From: Candidatus Colicola equi
GTDB lineage: Bacteria > Bacteroidota > Bacteroidia > Bacteroidales > Paludibacteraceae
Direction of reading: 5' to 3'
DNA: 52,304 bases
Assembly (NCBI GenBank): GCA_018066175.1
Contig: JAGHRV010000017.1
Location: 1-52,304, forward strand
In this document: positions 40,937 to 48,988 of the stretch, piece by piece
How positions within the stretch are numbered: position 1 is the stretch's first letter
Layout of the letters: the number at the start of each line of letters is the position of its first letter
Program-made: the position numbers and the translations under genes
Notes under the pieces: generated by a model
What the model was told of the DNA's origin: nothing
Seen by the model: the letters and a program-made list of their open reading frames with translations, nothing else
The model's database searches: none

Positions 40937-43611
40937 GTCACTTTCTTATTCGTTGTACTATTATTTGACTTATCGTATTTCAAATCGGCCAGCATAGATG
41001 CGTTCACACCGATGTGGAAGTTATAACTCTTATACGGACCAAATGGCACAAAGCTGGCCGTCATGTTCCAACAGTGCATGTCTCGAGATACATTAAAATT
41101 CGTGTACGACCACTGCTTATGCGTAATATCATAACTGGTGGTAGCACTGGCTTTCCATCCCTTACCTAATCCAATAGATGCCGACAGACTGACGTTTTGC
41201 GTCAATTCCATACGATATTGCATGCGGCTATCAATGAAATTTTCCTTTGTATGGGGTGCGTCTGCATAACGAATGGTGTAACTAACTGTTAACGACCATG
41301 GTATCTCTGTCTTGACATATCCATCGTCTATTTCAGCATCCTTGTCCGGTTCACCGTTATTGCGCTTGGCATTGGTCATCGAACCATCGCTCTGTACTTG
41401 CATCTCATCCATATTACCATCGTCCGAAGTTTTCTTGTCTTTCTTGCCGAACCATTTCTTAATGAGGGCATTATTGAAGGTATAACTCAAACTCGTATTC
41501 GTACCGGTCCAGTGCGGGAATCTGCCATGATGCCAGTACTGCTTGTCCGTTCTTACCGGATTACCATGAACATCATATTCGTACATGTAGGGGTCTAACT
41601 GAGTGGATAAGTTAAGGGTGTAATTAACAAACGGTATCTTGAGCCTCAAGTTAATGTTGAAATTACTCCATCGCATCGAATCCGCCGCAAAGTTATAGGC
41701 GCCGCTGATACCTAAGTTATCAATGATGCTGTATATCTTATACGGATTAGTGCCGGTTGTATCTTTGTCATTACGCACCTTTACCTCTAAGTTGTTCTGC
41801 ACACCAAAACTGAGCGAAGCCGACAACCCTTGTGCGGCATTGCCGTATAACTGCCCATCGTAGTAGGAGTAATTATGTCGAATGCTCTCCCTCACTACTT
41901 TCTCGCCCGTAATAGAGTTAATAGAATCCTCGCCTAAACTATTCTTCTCATAGATGTTCTCATCGTAGGTGCCGTAGTACCCCCATAATTTCTTGCCAAA
42001 GTCCGGGTGGTAGGAGAAACTCAACGAAGGTGTCAGCACGTGCCTAAAGCGATCTACCTTACTATTGGGGAAGAGTTTCTTAGACGGAATATAGAATCCG
42101 TATAACTTGGTGGATAGTCCTAACGATACCGAGAAATCAAACACATTATAGAACCCGTTAGTAGTATCTCTTACCACGGCTTTATTCGTCTCGTCCCATC
42201 GCTGACTCACTCGTTGGAAGTACATGCGGTCGGTCAGGTTAATCGTTGGTGTTACGCTGAGGTACTTGAATAACATCCAGTTGGCCGAGATTGGTATATT
42301 ATGTCTTAATCCGGTCTTCCAATCGCGCAGGAAATCCGAGTGGAAGAAGTCCTTCTCCTTGATGTTATTACCTACAATCTTGGCATTACCCGAATAAGAC
42401 ATCTTGATTTTCTCGTACCATTTCTCCGGGCCCACACGATATTTACGGCGGAAAGGATAGATACTGGACATATTCACGCTCAAGTCCGGCGCCGTCATCG
42501 ATATGGTGCTATCCTTCGTTCGTTGGTTAAGCAACATACTCATCGATATGCTCCACGGACTGTTGGGGAAGCGTTGGGTATAACTGATGGAACTGGACTT
42601 GGTGTTCTCGGCATTGGCTTGACCATTATAGTAACTATTGATATTACTGCGGTTATAGCCGCTGGTTGAGAAGTTCACACTCGCCGAGAACGTAGAGTAG
42701 GGGTTGGCCTTGCTATCCTGCTGGTGCGTCCATTGCAGTTTGAGGTTAGTCGCTTGTTCGTAGTCCGGCATGCCACGCTCACCGGTTACGTCCATACGGT
42801 AGTTGAAATCAATTGAGCCACTGAATCCGTAACGTTTGATATAGCGTGTTTTGGCATATACTGCCCACGTACCTTTCGTATAGATATCTCCACGAATCTC
42901 AAGGTCCATATAGTCGTTAATGGCGAAGTAGTAACCTATACCCTGTAAATATAAACCACGTGATAAGTCGTCGCCGAACGATGGCATAATCAATCCACTC
43001 GTGTAGGAGGATGTGAAGGGGAAGAAACCAAACGGAATAGCCAATGGCACCGGTACATCACCTACTACCATATATGCCGGACCGGTAGCGATAAAGTGAC
43101 CGGGCTTAACCTTCGCGCGAGTCATCTTCAAGTAAAAGTGAGGATGGTCATGATTGCTACAAGTCGTATATCGCCCGCCGGACATCATCATCACGTCCTT
43201 CTGCGTCTTCTTCGTCTTATCGGCTACTACATAACCTTCGCCTTGTTCCGTCACTACTTCACGAATAAAACCTTTCTGCGTCTTCATGTTGTAGGTCATC
43301 TCTAAACTCTCGTAACTGTCGTTACCATCCTTAAAGACCGGCTTGCCTACTAATTCGTCTTCTATGGTGTCATGATAGCCATTGGCATAAATCAGACTGC
43401 TATCCAATACCATCTTAATGCGTGCTGCCGTCAACTCCATGCGCTCATATTGTACCGTACTATTGCCGTACATCGTAGCATGACCGGTACCCATCAAAAT
43501 GATGGAGTCCTCGGCCACGTATGTCACAGGCGAAGTAATCGCCTCTCCCCATATTGGCATTGCTACAAACAAGGCCAAAACGATACCATATATGAATTTC
43601 TTTACACGCAT
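40927..43611 (-). CDS. lptD: LPS-assembly protein LptD (Bacteroidota type)
   Basis: LptD inserts lipopolysaccharide into the outer leaflet of the outer membrane. The product is 894 residues from the ATG at 43611 (MRVKKFIYGIVLALFVAMPI, signal peptide); an in-frame ATG at 43653 lies inside the promoter. Residues about 25-160 are an OstA/LptA-like jellyroll (A-T-M-Y-G-N-S-T-V-Q-Y-E-R-M-E-L-T-A). Then P-H-F-Y-L-K-M-T-R-A-K-V-K-P-G and I-P-F-G-F-F-P-F lead into a large beta barrel rich in alternating aromatic strands. It is the first gene of a ten-gene overlapping run. The start codon sits in the 3' arm of a 14-bp dyad (43606-43619). Confidence 0.9.
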   Translation of the reverse strand: MRVKKFIYGIVLALFVAMPIWGEAITSPVTYVAEDSIILMGTGHATMYGNSTVQYERMELTAARIKMVLDSSLIYANGYHDTIEDELVGKPVFKDGNDSYESLEMTYNMKTQKGFIREVVTEQGEGYVVADKTKKTQKDVMMMSGGRYTTCSNHDHPHFYLKMTRAKVKPGHFIATGPAYMVVGDVPVPLAIPFGFFPFTSSYTSGLIMPSFGDDLSRGLYLQGIGYYFAINDYMDLEIRGDIYTKGTWAVYAKTRYIKRYGFSGSIDFNYRMDVTGERGMPDYEQATNLKLQWTHQQDSKANPYSTFSASVNFSTSGYNRSNINSYYNGQANAENTKSSSISYTQRFPNSPWSISMSMLLNQRTKDSTISMTAPDLSVNMSSIYPFRRKYRVGPEKWYEKIKMSYSGNAKIVGNNIKEKDFFHSDFLRDWKTGLRHNIPISANWMLFKYLSVTPTINLTDRMYFQRVSQRWDETNKAVVRDTTNGFYNVFDFSVSLGLSTKLYGFYIPSKKLFPNSKVDRFRHVLTPSLSFSYHPDFGKKLWGYYGTYDENIYEKNSLGEDSINSITGEKVVRESIRHNYSYYDGQLYGNAAQGLSASLSFGVQNNLEVKVRNDKDTTGTNPYKIYSIIDNLGISGAYNFAADSMRWSNFNINLRLKIPFVNYTLNLSTQLDPYMYEYDVHGNPVRTDKQYWHHGRFPHWTGTNTSLSYTFNNALIKKWFGKKDKKTSDDGNMDEMQVQSDGSMTNAKRNNGEPDKDAEIDDGYVKTEIPWSLTVSYTIRYADAPHTKENFIDSRMQYRMELTQNVSLSASIGLGKGWKASATTSYDITHKQWSYTNFNVSRDMHCWNMTASFVPFGPYKSYNFHIGVNASMLADLKYDKSNNSTTNKKVTWW

Positions 43612-43650
43612 GTATGCGTCAGTGTGCGCGCATTGGCGCAATAAAACGTG

Positions 43651-43682
43651 CAAAAGTACAATTTTTTTTCCATATAACCAAA
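43651..43682 (-). promoter_or_regulatory. promoter of the lptD-porUV-sufE gene run
   Basis: Minus-strand TTTG (43679-43682) and TACTTTTG (43651-43658) have a 20-nt spacer. The start is expected near 43644. The 33-nt leader includes a four-codon ORF (ATG at 43633, TGA ending at 43619) and the dyad ACGCAT-AC-ATGCGT that contains the lptD start codon. It diverges from the pheS promoter. Confidence 0.78.
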
Positions 43683-43718
43683 TAAATTTGCATATAAGCG
43701 ATTTTTTTTTGATATTAT

Positions 43719-43750
43719 TTTGTGTACTTGCGAAATTCTTTGTATCTTTG
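43719..43750 (+). promoter_or_regulatory. promoter of pheS
   Basis: TTTG (43719-43722) and TATCTTTG (43743-43750) have a 20-nt spacer. The start near 43757 gives a leader of about 13 nt before the pheS ATG at 43770 and excludes the in-frame ATG at 43722, which lies inside the promoter. Confidence 0.8.
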
Positions 43751-43769
43751 CACGTTAAATTGCGTTATT

Positions 43770-44852
43770 ATGAGCGAATTATTGAAGGATAAGATTGAAC
43801 GTCTGCGCGCCGAGGCGCAGAATTTACGAGCTAATACGGCTGAGGAAGTAGAAGCGTTACGTCAAAAATACCTGAGTAAAAAAGGCGATGTTAGCCTTTT
43901 GTTTGAAGATTTTAAGGCGTTGACCAAAGAGCAAAAAGCACAATGGGGAGCGTCCGTTAACCAGCTCAAACAGCAGTTTGAATCGCAAATCAAACAGATG
44001 CGAGAAGAGATGGAATCTAAGGTGCAAACTGCTGTCTATAAGGAGGATCTTACCCGTACTCCGGACTCCATCGGATTGGGTGCACGTCACCCTCTATCCC
44101 TGGTGCGTGAGCAGATTATCAATATCTTTTCTCGTATCGGTTTTACGGTGGCTGATGGACCTGAAGTAGAGGACGATAAGCATGTGTTTGGTATGCTGAA
44201 TTTCGCCCCTGAACACCCGGCAAGAGATATGCAGGATACTTTCTTCGTGGAGAAAGAAGAAGGTGTGCAAAAACCGACTGATATCCTTTTGAGAACGCAT
44301 ACTTCCAGCGTGCAAACCCGTGCGTTGACCGATTGGGCTAAAGCCCTCAATAATGACCCGGATAATGCGCCGCAATCCCTTCGTATCCTTTGTCCCGGAC
44401 GTGTATTCCGTAATGAGGCTATTTCCGCTCGTGCACACTGTTTCTTCCACCAGGTAGAAGGTCTGTATGTGGATAAGAATGTCAGCTTTGCTGACCTGCG
44501 TCAGGCATTGCTGTACTTCGCTAAAGAGATGTTCGGACCGGATACCCAAATCCGTCTGCGTCCCAGCTATTTCCCCTTTACTGAACCAAGTGCCGAAATG
44601 GATATCTCCTGCGACTTATGCGGAGGTAGAGGCTGTGCTTTCTGTAAGGGTACCGGATGGGTGGAAATCTTAGGTTGCGGTATGGTCGATCCTAATGTGT
44701 TGGAGAGCTGCGGTATTGATAGTAAAGTCTATTCCGGCTATGCTTTCGGTATGGGTGTAGAGCGTATTGCTAACCTCAAATATCGCGTCAAGGACCTGCG
44801 TCTCTTCTCCGAAAACGATGTCCGCTTCCTCGAACAGTTCGAGAACTGCTAA
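43770..44852 (+). CDS. pheS: phenylalanyl-tRNA synthetase alpha subunit
   Basis: This is the 360-residue catalytic subunit of PheRS, starting MSELLKDKIERLRAEAQ. The N-terminal 90 residues form the coiled-coil tRNA-binding arm. The class II core follows, with motif 2 around L-C-P-G-R-V-F-R-N-E-A-I-S-A-R-A-H and F-H-Q-V-E-G-L-Y-V-D, the phenylalanine-pocket region F-P-F-T-E-P-S-A-E-M-D-I, and motif 3 G-F/Y-A-F-G-M-G-V-E-R-I-A. A short Cys cluster (C-D-L-C-G-G-R-G-C-A-F-C) in the core resembles a zinc knuckle. Length and motifs are typical. The next gene starts 4 nt after its stop. Confidence 0.97.
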   Translation: MSELLKDKIERLRAEAQNLRANTAEEVEALRQKYLSKKGDVSLLFEDFKALTKEQKAQWGASVNQLKQQFESQIKQMREEMESKVQTAVYKEDLTRTPDSIGLGARHPLSLVREQIINIFSRIGFTVADGPEVEDDKHVFGMLNFAPEHPARDMQDTFFVEKEEGVQKPTDILLRTHTSSVQTRALTDWAKALNNDPDNAPQSLRILCPGRVFRNEAISARAHCFFHQVEGLYVDKNVSFADLRQALLYFAKEMFGPDTQIRLRPSYFPFTEPSAEMDISCDLCGGRGCAFCKGTGWVEILGCGMVDPNVLESCGIDSKVYSGYAFGMGVERIANLKYRVKDLRLFSENDVRFLEQFENC

Positions 44853-44856
44853 ATCA

Positions 44857-45789
44857 ATGAAAAAAGCACTCCCCTATGTGGCCGTTATCACTTCGATGCT
44901 GATTTGGTCAGTGTCGGGTGTTGCCATCAAAACAGCATTACTGTCTTTCTCCAACTTGAGTCTGCTGGTAATGCGTTTTACTTTGGCCATTATTGTGCTC
45001 TCGCTCATCGGATTGTGCTTCCGCTCTAACGCGACGTTGGGACTGCAAAAATTGGATAAAAAGGATATCCCCCTGTTCCTCTTGGCTGGATTTTTCCAAC
45101 CGTGTTTGTACTATTTATTTGAAACCTATACCTACGATGCTCTTTCTTCGCCTACAATAGCGGAGACGCTTCTTTCAACCAATCCTATCTTCGCTCCTAT
45201 TTTCGCGTGGCTGATTCTGCGTGAGCGCGTCACACGCTATAATATAATAGGTATTGCTATTTCTACTATTGGAATGGTGATGTTGGTATTGATTGGTTCT
45301 ACGAATTTCGAGTTAGGAAATGCATGGGGATTATTGACGGCTTTCCTTGCTGTCTCTACTGCGGTGCTCTATTCGGTCATTCTACGCCGTATCCCGGCTA
45401 AATATAACTCGCTAACAATTGTTTTCTATGTGCAATTGTGTGCTCTTTTCCTCTTTTATCCCATGTGGGGCATAAAAGAAGGAATCCACTGTCCCATCAG
45501 TTTAGATATAACCGCTTGGACCACCCAACTTTGGCAGGCGGTGGGTGGAGTAGTGTACTTGGCTTTGTTTGCTACCATAGCAGCGTTTATTTTGTTCTGT
45601 TACTCTGTTCGGCAGATAGGGGTTACCAGGGGCAATGTGTTCAATAATATCCGTCCCTTGTTCACGGCTCTGTTTATGTTCTTGCTCTTTGGAGAACATT
45701 TACCTGCCGGCAAATGGATAGGAATGTTCCTCATCATCGTTGGACTATTCATCAGCCAAAAGAAGGGCTTAAAGCACACCAATAAGTAA
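44857..45789 (+). CDS. EamA/DMT family transporter
   Basis: The product is 310 residues from the ATG at 44857 (MKKALPYVAVITSMLIWSVS); the frame extends upstream into pheS, but this start fits the family N-terminus and follows the pheS stop by 4 nt. About ten hydrophobic segments fall into two EamA repeats: W-S-V-S-G-V-A-I-K-T in the first, and G-L-L-T-A-F-L-A-V-S-T-A-V-L-Y-S-V in the second, with S-P-T-I-A-E-T-L-L-S-T-N-P-I-F-A-P-I-F-A between. Such inner-membrane proteins export or import small metabolites such as amino acids; the substrate cannot be told here. No Phe-specific link to pheS is implied. Confidence 0.88.
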   Translation: MKKALPYVAVITSMLIWSVSGVAIKTALLSFSNLSLLVMRFTLAIIVLSLIGLCFRSNATLGLQKLDKKDIPLFLLAGFFQPCLYYLFETYTYDALSSPTIAETLLSTNPIFAPIFAWLILRERVTRYNIIGIAISTIGMVMLVLIGSTNFELGNAWGLLTAFLAVSTAVLYSVILRRIPAKYNSLTIVFYVQLCALFLFYPMWGIKEGIHCPISLDITAWTTQLWQAVGGVVYLALFATIAAFILFCYSVRQIGVTRGNVFNNIRPLFTALFMFLLFGEHLPAGKWIGMFLIIVGLFISQKKGLKHTNK

Positions 45790-45840
45790 TAACTATTCCC
45801 TCTCTGCCCCGCTCCGTATATGCGTGTAATTGCGTATACG

Positions 45841-45906
45841 TTCTTTATGATTCCTTTATGATTCCTTTACTATTCCTTTATGATTGCTTTACTATTTCTT
45901 TATGTT
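45841..45906. repeat. 11-bp tandem repeat (six units)
   Basis: Six consecutive 11-mers run without slip: TTCTTTATGAT, TCCTTTATGAT, TCCTTTACTAT, TCCTTTATGAT, TGCTTTACTAT, TTCTTTATGTT. They lie 52 bp after the EamA stop, just beyond a CGTATA/TATACG dyad (45815-45840). The period equals that of the array at 25884-25938, although the units differ. Non-coding. Confidence 0.9.
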
Positions 45907-46007
45907 ACTAAAAGCGTAACCTAAGGGTGCAATCGGGAGAACTGCGTTCTCAGTTCATTCCATCTTGGAATAACACAATGTTGTGTGACACAAGGTTGTG
46001 TGACACA
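45904..46007. repeat. train of consecutive short inverted repeats
   Basis: In order: GTTAC-7-GTAAC (45904-45920), GAGAAC-3-GTTCTC (45937-45951), ATTCCA-3-TGGAAT (45957-45971), ACACAA-2-TTGTGT (45973-45986), TTGTGT-1-ACACAA (45981-45993) and TTGTGT-1-ACACA (45996-46007). Arms are perfect. The last three share the TTGTGT/ACACAA motif and can pair alternately. The train fills the interval between the 11-bp array and the yceD promoter, and no gene is present. Confidence 0.8.
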
Positions 46008-46054
46008 GTCCAACTTCCCTTCGCTGCGAAAAATGAGTAAAAAATGCAAAAAAA

Positions 46055-46086
46055 TTTGCACATGTCAAAAAAAAGCAGTATCTTTG
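46055..46086 (+). promoter_or_regulatory. promoter of yceD-rpmF
   Basis: TTTG (46055-46058) and TATCTTTG (46079-46086) have a 20-nt spacer. The start near 46093 leaves about 12 nt before the yceD ATG at 46105 and rules out the longer open frame that begins at 45985. Confidence 0.82.
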
Positions 46087-46104
46087 CAGCCGATTTTGCG
46101 CTTT

Positions 46105-46524
46105 ATGGAAAACATTATCGAATTAGATAAGTTAGAACTGGGCCGCCATTCCTATGAATTTTCATTGGATAACGCGTATTTCAATAACATTGAAAAGACC
46201 GAGTTATTGGGCGGGAAAGTGGACGTAAAAGCAGAATTGAACTTGCGCGCAACTACTCTCTCTCTCCATGTTTGGGTAGATGGCGTGGTGCAAGTAACAT
46301 GTGATCGCTGCTTGGATAGCATGGATATTACAATATGCGAGGACGATGACATGGAAATAGAGCCGGAGGCTCGGTCTTTGGACCTCAACTGGCTCGCATA
46401 CGAACTGATAGTAGTAAATCTTCCCCTGGTGCACTGTCACCAACCGGGTGGTTGCAATCCTGAAATGGATGCACTTCTCCAAAGCCACCTCTGCTGCCCT
46501 TCGGAAGACCCCGAAATACTATAA
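46105..46524 (+). CDS. yceD: YceD/DUF177 family protein
   Basis: This 140-residue protein of the DUF177 family is found next to rpmF in most bacteria and, from work elsewhere, is linked to 23S rRNA and 50S accumulation. Features are M-E-N-I-I-E-L-D-K-L-E-L-G, the central V-T-C-D-R-C-L-D motif, D-L-N-W-L-A-Y-E-L-I-V-V-N-L-P-L-V-H-C-H and a Cys-rich C-terminus (C-N-P ... C-C-P). The Cys pattern suggests a metal-binding fold. The ATG at 46105 sits just after the promoter. rpmF follows 85 nt later. Confidence 0.88.
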   Translation: MENIIELDKLELGRHSYEFSLDNAYFNNIEKTELLGGKVDVKAELNLRATTLSLHVWVDGVVQVTCDRCLDSMDITICEDDDMEIEPEARSLDLNWLAYELIVVNLPLVHCHQPGGCNPEMDALLQSHLCCPSEDPEIL

Positions 46525-46540
46525 TAACGTTGACGAAGAC

Positions 46541-46556
46541 GGTGCCTTCGGGCACT
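46541..46556 (+). promoter_or_regulatory. UUCG-tetraloop hairpin in the yceD-rpmF spacer
   Basis: GTGCC (46542-46546), loop TTCG, GGCAC (46551-46555): a very stable C(UUCG)G hairpin 54 nt upstream of the rpmF ATG. There is no T run, so it is not a terminator. It may stabilise or separate the rpmF message or take part in ribosomal-protein control. Confidence 0.5.
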
Positions 46557-46609
46557 CGGATAACATTAACAACAACTAAATTAAAAACAACATCTAAAAC
46601 AAATAAGTT

Positions 46610-46795
46610 ATGGCACATCCAAAACGAAGACAATCGCACACCAGACAAGCTAAACGTCGTACTCATGACGTTGCCGTTATGCCGGCATTGGCTATCTGCC
46701 CCAACTGCGGTGCGCATTACATTTACCACACTGTTTGCCCAAGTTGCGGTTACTACCGTGGTAAACTCGCTATCGAGAAAGCTGCTGAAGCTTAA
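46610..46795 (+). CDS. rpmF: 50S ribosomal protein L32
   Basis: This is a 61-residue basic protein, MAHPKRRQSHTRQAKRRTHD, with a zinc ribbon C-P-N-C-G (from about 30) and C-P-S-C-G-Y-Y-R-G-K. All four Cys are kept, so this is the zinc-dependent form. It follows yceD, the conserved partner. The untranslated stretch before it is A-rich (aaaacaacatctaaaacaaat), as is common for strongly translated Bacteroidota genes without a Shine-Dalgarno sequence. Confidence 0.98.
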   Translation: MAHPKRRQSHTRQAKRRTHDVAVMPALAICPNCGAHYIYHTVCPSCGYYRGKLAIEKAAEA

Positions 46796-46809
46796 TCTTA
46801 GTGAAACTA

Positions 46810-46839
46810 ATATAGGCTCCGGGCTTCCGGAGCCTATAT
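46810..46839 (+). terminator. long perfect hairpin after rpmF
   Basis: ATATAGGCTCCGG/CCGGAGCCTATAT is a perfect 13-bp stem (46810-46822 with 46827-46839) with a GCTT loop, 14 bp after the rpmF stop. The downstream sequence is pyrimidine-rich without a clean T run, so termination may be partial, letting some transcripts continue into the pseudouridine synthase gene. Confidence 0.7.
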
Positions 46840-46880
46840 CTTCCATTATTCCTAACCTACAACCTTAAAATTAGTTGATT

Positions 46881-47879
46881 ATGTACAATAAAGATCAAAA
46901 CCCAAACCATTCTAATCGTCCCCGTTTTAGTCAATTCACCCCTGCTCGTGACGGACAACGTCGTCCTCGCGCTCGCTTTTCACGTCCTGCCGAAGGACAA
47001 CCGGAACGGGTAGAACCGCGTCACGAGAATCGTGGCGAACGCGGAGGTTTCAACCGCGATAATAACGAACAAAGACGTTCCTTCAGACCTCGTTTTCAGC
47101 GTAATGCAAGCACCTATACTCAGAAAAAACGCTTTGAGTATAAAGAGAAATTTGAGGACCCAACACAGCCGATTCGACTCAATAAATACCTCGCTAATGC
47201 CGGTATATGCTCCCGCCGCGAAGCAGATGACTTTATCTTGGCCGGAGTAGTAACCGTTAACGGACAAACCGTGGATAACTTAGGCGCTAAAGTGCTGCCT
47301 ACCGACCATGTCATGTTCCACGACCAGCCGGTACGTCGCGAACGCAAAGTATATATTCTTCTCAATAAACCCAAGAACACCGTTACCACTACCGATGACC
47401 CGCAGGAACGCAATACCGTTTTAGATATCGTGCGTAACGCTTGCGCGGAACGTATCTATCCTGTTGGACGTTTAGACCGTAACACAACCGGTGTGCTGCT
47501 GCTTACTAACGATGGCGACTTGGCCGAAAAACTTACACACCCCAAGTTCGGTAAAAAGAAAATATATGCTGCCACCTTAGACCGCGACCTGGACGAGGTG
47601 GATGAAGAAATACTGCGCAAAGGTATCACCTTGGATGACGAAAAAATCATTCCCGATGCATTGGAGTTCCCCAAAGGAGATCGCATCCATATAGGACTGG
47701 AGATTCATAGTGGTCAGAACCGCGTCGTTAGACGTCTGTTCGAGAAAGTGGGATACCGCGTTATGCAACTCGACCGCGTCAGCTTTGCCGGATTAACCAA
47801 GAAAAACGTGCCTCGTGGTAAATATCGCTTCCTCACTCCTAAAGAGGTTGGTATGTTACAGATGGGGGCTTTTGAATAA
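46881..47879 (+). CDS. rluB: RsuA/RluB-type rRNA pseudouridine synthase with basic N-terminal extension
   Basis: This enzyme isomerises a uridine in rRNA to pseudouridine. From the ATG at 46881 it has 332 residues. Residues 1-95 are an unusual low-complexity, Arg/Asn/Gly-rich extension, probably disordered and RNA-binding. An S4 domain follows (R-L-N-K-Y-L-A-N-A-G-I-C-S-R-R-E-A-D), then the catalytic domain with the Asp in G-R-L-D-R-N-T-T-G-V-L-L-L-T-N-D-G and the family end block G-Q-N-R-V-V-R-R-L-F. RluB is the likeliest member, but RluE/RluF or RsuA relatives cannot be excluded. The stop overlaps the next start (TAATG). Confidence 0.85.
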   Translation: MYNKDQNPNHSNRPRFSQFTPARDGQRRPRARFSRPAEGQPERVEPRHENRGERGGFNRDNNEQRRSFRPRFQRNASTYTQKKRFEYKEKFEDPTQPIRLNKYLANAGICSRREADDFILAGVVTVNGQTVDNLGAKVLPTDHVMFHDQPVRRERKVYILLNKPKNTVTTTDDPQERNTVLDIVRNACAERIYPVGRLDRNTTGVLLLTNDGDLAEKLTHPKFGKKKIYAATLDRDLDEVDEEILRKGITLDDEKIIPDALEFPKGDRIHIGLEIHSGQNRVVRRLFEKVGYRVMQLDRVSFAGLTKKNVPRGKYRFLTPKEVGMLQMGAFE

Positions 47880-48988
47880 TGCTCAAACGTTTATTCATAG
47901 GATGCTTACTCTTGTGCGTAGGTGTATGCGCCTACGCACAACGATATGTGCAGGCGTGTTCCGATAGTGTAACATACGTGGGACGCACGCTTGTGCGCGA
48001 TACCGCGGTATGTATGGACTGGACCGCCTCCTACCTGCGGGTAAGCTTCTATGGCACACAATTAGATATATGCGTAAGCGACACCGGACGAAATTACTAT
48101 AACCTCTATATCGACCGAGACATAACCGCTACGCCCGATAGTGTACTCACCATCACCGGCGATACCATCATCTCGTTGCATGTTTCTGCTACCGATACCA
48201 CCCATACCCTGACGCTGTATAAACGCACCGAAGGCGAACATGGGTGCACCGTCTTTAGGCATTTCTTAACGGATGGCCACTTCATCCAGGCTTCTAAACT
48301 CAAACCACGTCAGATCGAGTTCATCGGCGATAGTTACACCTGCGGCTATGGAGCAGAAAATACCACGCATAAGGACCATTTTACTCCGGAAACAGAAACA
48401 CCCGCCAAGTCCTTCGCCGGCATTGTGGCACGCTACTTCGATGCCGACTATGTCGTTATCGCCCATTCGGGAATGGGAGTGGCACGGAACTTCAATAGCA
48501 AGTTCGCAGGATACTACATGCCTGAACGATACACGCAGATTTTTGATATGGACCGCTCCGACGATATGCGATGGGATACGGCCATGTCGGCTTTTCGCCC
48601 ACAAATAACCGTCATCCTATTGGGCGGAAACGACTTCTCTACCAACAAAAAACCCAGTTACACGGACTTTGAACGCAACTATATTCGTCTGCTAAAGCGA
48701 ATAAAAGCCAACTATGGAGAGGACCATCCTATCCTGTGTTGCACCAAGAAAAATAGGGACGAGATCTTTGCTTACGTACAAAAAGTAGTGCGTAATAGCG
48801 GCATGAAGAACGTCAGCTACTGCCCGCTATTCGCCAACCTCTTCCATGACGACGAACGAAACATGGGAGCGGACTGCCACCCCAACTACGAAGCACACCG
48901 CAAGATAGCACATGTGCTCATTCCTTACGTGGCTACTATGACTGAATGGGAACTACAGGATACTTCCGCGATCGTAGGCATCCAATAA
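47879..48988 (+). CDS. secreted CE2-like SGNH carbohydrate esterase
   Basis: This 369-residue protein has a signal peptide (1-20, ending C-A-Y-A). Residues about 25-130 form a beta-sandwich domain (Y-V-G-R-T-L ... W-T-A-S-Y-L-R-V-S-F-Y-G-T). The SGNH hydrolase domain follows: Ser in I-G-D-S-Y-T-C-G-Y-G, Gly/Asn in L-L-G-G-N-D-F, and Asp-His in G-A-D-C-H-P-N-Y-E-A-H. This two-domain layout is that of CE2 acetyl esterases, which remove acetyl groups from plant polysaccharides. It lacks the short tail of the other secreted enzymes. The last 36 nt overlap the convergent fbp gene. Confidence 0.82.
   Translation: MLKRLFIGCLLLCVGVCAYAQRYVQACSDSVTYVGRTLVRDTAVCMDWTASYLRVSFYGTQLDICVSDTGRNYYNLYIDRDITATPDSVLTITGDTIISLHVSATDTTHTLTLYKRTEGEHGCTVFRHFLTDGHFIQASKLKPRQIEFIGDSYTCGYGAENTTHKDHFTPETETPAKSFAGIVARYFDADYVVIAHSGMGVARNFNSKFAGYYMPERYTQIFDMDRSDDMRWDTAMSAFRPQITVILLGGNDFSTNKKPSYTDFERNYIRLLKRIKANYGEDHPILCCTKKNRDEIFAYVQKVVRNSGMKNVSYCPLFANLFHDDERNMGADCHPNYEAHRKIAHVLIPYVATMTEWELQDTSAIVGIQ

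Noticed and set aside
43612..43653. Upstream start for lptD at 43653
   Set aside because: That ATG lies within the -7 region of the promoter, and only the start at 43611 gives a proper signal peptide.
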